This document shows, piece by piece, positions 11,828-13,155 of a DNA stretch of 13,155 bases; the first letter of the stretch is position 1; each line of letters starts with the position of its first letter. Location: contig VBEU01000104.1 in NCBI GenBank assembly GCA_005883775.1, positions 1 to 13,155 on the forward strand. Direction: 5' to 3'. The notes beneath the pieces were generated by a model. It was not told where the DNA came from and did not search any database. It saw nothing but the letters and a program-made list of their open reading frames with translations. The DNA is from Chloroflexota bacterium. GTDB taxonomy: Bacteria; Chloroflexota; Limnocylindria; P2-11E. Both the position numbers and the translations under genes were made by a program.

Positions 11828-12513
11828 CAGGCCTTTCTCACCATCACGATCCCGTTCTTTCCACCCGGCACCGCGCCGGCGATGACGAGGAGCGAACGCG
11901 CGGGATCGGAGCGCAGGATCTCGAGGTTTCGGACGGTCACCTTGTCCGCACCCTGATGCGCTGCCATGCGCAGTCCTTTGAGGACGCGACCGGGCGTCGT
12001 GCCCGAGCCCACCGAGCCCTGACGGCGAAGGTGATCCGATCCGTGTGACTTCGGTCCGCGCGAGAAGTGATGCAGATGGACCGGTCCCTGAAAGCCCTTG
12101 CCCTTCGAGACACCGCTCACGTGGACCTTGTCGCCCGGGGTGAACCGATCCACACCGATCTCCTGTCCCGTCGCGAACCCATCGGTGTCATCGAGCCGGA
12201 CCTCGCGCAGCACGCGCATCGGCGGCAGATCCTTAAGGTGGCCGAGCTCGGCCTTCGTCATACGGTCGGGATTCTTGGCGCGCCCGAACCCGAGCTGGAT
12301 GGCGCTGTAGCCGTCCCGCTCCTTCGTGCGGACATGCGTCACGACGTTCGCCTCGGCGACGATGATCGTCGCCGCGACGACCGAGCCATCTTCCTTGAAA
12401 TGCTGGAGCATGCCGAGCTTGCGACCGAGCAGCACCGGTTTCTTGAGCTCCGGGGCGGCGTTGGTCGTCTCGCCCTGCTCGTCCTTCTCTTCCACTTTCG
12501 TCTCGTCGGTCAT
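11827..12513 (-). CDS. rplC: 50S ribosomal protein L3
   Basis: L3 is an early-assembling 23S rRNA-binding protein whose loop reaches toward the peptidyl-transferase centre. The ORF encodes 228 residues. The conserved core starts at LLGRKLGM (about residue 28), followed by VSGVSKGKGFQGPV, the HHFSRGPKSHGS loop and GSVGSGTTPGRVLKG. The first ~27 residues are an extra Glu/Asp/Lys-rich tail not found in most homologues. I keep the long start because an AAGAAGG ribosome-binding site lies 9 nt before the ATG. An internal in-frame GTG at 12435 would give the shorter canonical form but has only a weak site. The stop TGA overlaps the rplD start (TGATG). Confidence 0.97.
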   Translation of the reverse strand: MTDETKVEEKDEQGETTNAAPELKKPVLLGRKLGMLQHFKEDGSVVAATIIVAEANVVTHVRTKERDGYSAIQLGFGRAKNPDRMTKAELGHLKDLPPMRVLREVRLDDTDGFATGQEIGVDRFTPGDKVHVSGVSKGKGFQGPVHLHHFSRGPKSHGSDHLRRQGSVGSGTTPGRVLKGLRMAAHQGADKVTVRNLEILRSDPARSLLVIAGAVPGGKNGIVMVRKA

Positions 12514-12529
12514 CTTCTTGGGCCTTCTT

Positions 12530-12838
12530 TTAGAGCTTGATCTCGATGTCGACGCCGGCCGGAAGGTTCAGCTTCATGAGGGCGTCGACCGTTTTCTGCG
12601 ATGGGTCGTTGATGTCGATGAGCCGCTTGTGCGTCCGGATCTCGAACTGTTCGCGCGAGTCCTTGTAGATGAACGGACTCTTGATGACCGTGAACTTCTC
12701 GATACGTGTCGGCAGCGGGACCGGACCGGTGACCGTCGACCCGGTCCGCTGCGCGGTCTCGACGATCTGCGCCGCGGACTGGTCGATGAGCTTGTGGTCG
12801 TACGCCTTTAGGCGGATCCGGATGCGCTGCTTGGCCAT
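12530..12838 (-). CDS. rpsJ: 30S ribosomal protein S10
   Basis: S10 is a 30S head protein that also acts as NusE in transcription antitermination. The ORF encodes 102 residues, the usual family length. It opens with MAKQRIRIRLKAYDH and carries the signature segment VPLPTRIEKFTVIKSPF around residues 40-56, followed by FEIRTHKRLIDI. The ATG overlaps the tuf stop by one base, so there is no leader between tuf and rpsJ. The gene is followed by a 16-nt gap and rplC. It appears intact with no extension, unlike several of its neighbours. Confidence 0.98.
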   Translation of the reverse strand: MAKQRIRIRLKAYDHKLIDQSAAQIVETAQRTGSTVTGPVPLPTRIEKFTVIKSPFIYKDSREQFEIRTHKRLIDINDPSQKTVDALMKLNLPAGVDIEIKL

Positions 12839-13155
12839 TACGCAATTACCTTTGTGACGACGCCTGCGCCGACGGTGTGTCCACCTTCGCGGATGGCGAA
12901 CCGAAGACCTTCTTCGAGCGCGATCGGCGTGATCAGGGTGACCTCGAGGGTCGAGTTGTCGCCCGGCATGATCATCTCGGTGCCCGTGGCGAGCTTCGCC
13001 TCGCCGGTCACGTCGGTCGTGCGCACGTAGAACTGCGGGCGGTACCCCGAGAAGAACGGGGTGTGGCGGCCACCCTCTTCCTTCGAAAGCACATAGACCT
13101 CGGCGTTGAAAGTCGTGTGCGGCTTCACGCTGCCGGGCTTCGCGATGACCTGGCC
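12838..13155 (-). CDS. tuf: Elongation factor Tu, C-terminal part (cut by window edge)
   Basis: This is the last 105 codons of EF-Tu, the GTPase that delivers aminoacyl-tRNA to the ribosomal A site. The N-terminal GTP-binding domain and most of domain 2 lie beyond the right edge. What is visible is domain 3 and its approach: KPGSVKPHTTF, the EEGGRHTPFF and GYRPQFY blocks, MIMPGDN, and the closing RFAIREGGHTVGAGVV, all close to family consensus. The frame is open from the edge to a TAA stop. That stop overlaps the rpsJ start by one base (TAATG), so tuf and the S10 cluster look translationally coupled, as in bacteria where the str operon (fusA-tuf) runs directly into S10. No truncation other than the window boundary is seen. 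Confidence 0.97.
   Translation of the reverse strand, partial: GQVIAKPGSVKPHTTFNAEVYVLSKEEGGRHTPFFSGYRPQFYVRTTDVTGEAKLATGTEMIMPGDNSTLEVTLITPIALEEGLRFAIREGGHTVGAGVVTKVIA

Overview
The window is a stretch of core bacterial housekeeping DNA. All real genes lie on the minus strand, so transcription runs from the right edge to the left. It holds the end of tuf, the complete S10 and spc ribosomal-protein clusters, and then secY-adk-map-infA. The left edge cuts infA. The order is canonical: tuf-rpsJ-rplC-rplD-rplW-rplB-rpsS-rplV-rpsC-rplP-rpmC-rpsQ-rplN-rplX-rplE-rpsN-rpsH-rplF-rplR-rpsE-rpmD-rplO-secY-adk-map-infA. GC is high. Low-complexity Ala/Lys/Pro-rich extensions on several ribosomal proteins, together with the zinc-binding forms of S14 and L24, suggest a high-GC lineage, perhaps Chloroflexota. 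That assignment is inference only.

Layout, right to left: 13155-12838 is the EF-Tu C-terminus. 12838-9364 is S10, L3, L4, L23, L2 and S19. 9363-7142 is L22, S3, L16, L29 and S17. 7145-5804 is L14, L24 and L5. 5793-2953 is S14, S8, L6, L18, S5, L30 and L15. 2943-273 is SecY, adenylate kinase and methionine aminopeptidase. 185-1 is IF-1. Most junctions are stop/start overlaps (TAATG, TGATG, GTGA) or have gaps under 20 nt, so the run looks like one translationally coupled operon making ribosome parts, the Sec channel and housekeeping enzymes. No stretch over 300 bases lacks a gene.

Three things are unusual. (1) The only sizeable gaps inside the operon, on either side of rplX, each hold a copy of the same ~84-bp palindromic REP/MITE-like repeat (about 90% identical, same orientation). 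Each copy is flanked by its own short direct repeat. Removing the element plus one direct repeat rebuilds a perfect compact stop/start junction (TAATG for rplX/rplE, TAGATG for rplN/rplX). This is strong sequence evidence for two insertions of a small mobile element with target-site duplication. One inserted copy now supplies the stop codon of rplX, and the ends lie next to the ribosome-binding sites of rplX and rplE. (2) rpsC (S3) and rplE (L5), both normally indispensable, each lack an internal segment of roughly 95-105 nt and are out of frame. An assembly or sequencing artefact is the likeliest cause, but this needs checking. (3) L4 and S17 carry long histone-H1-like Ala/Lys/Pro N-terminal extensions with shared sequence idioms.
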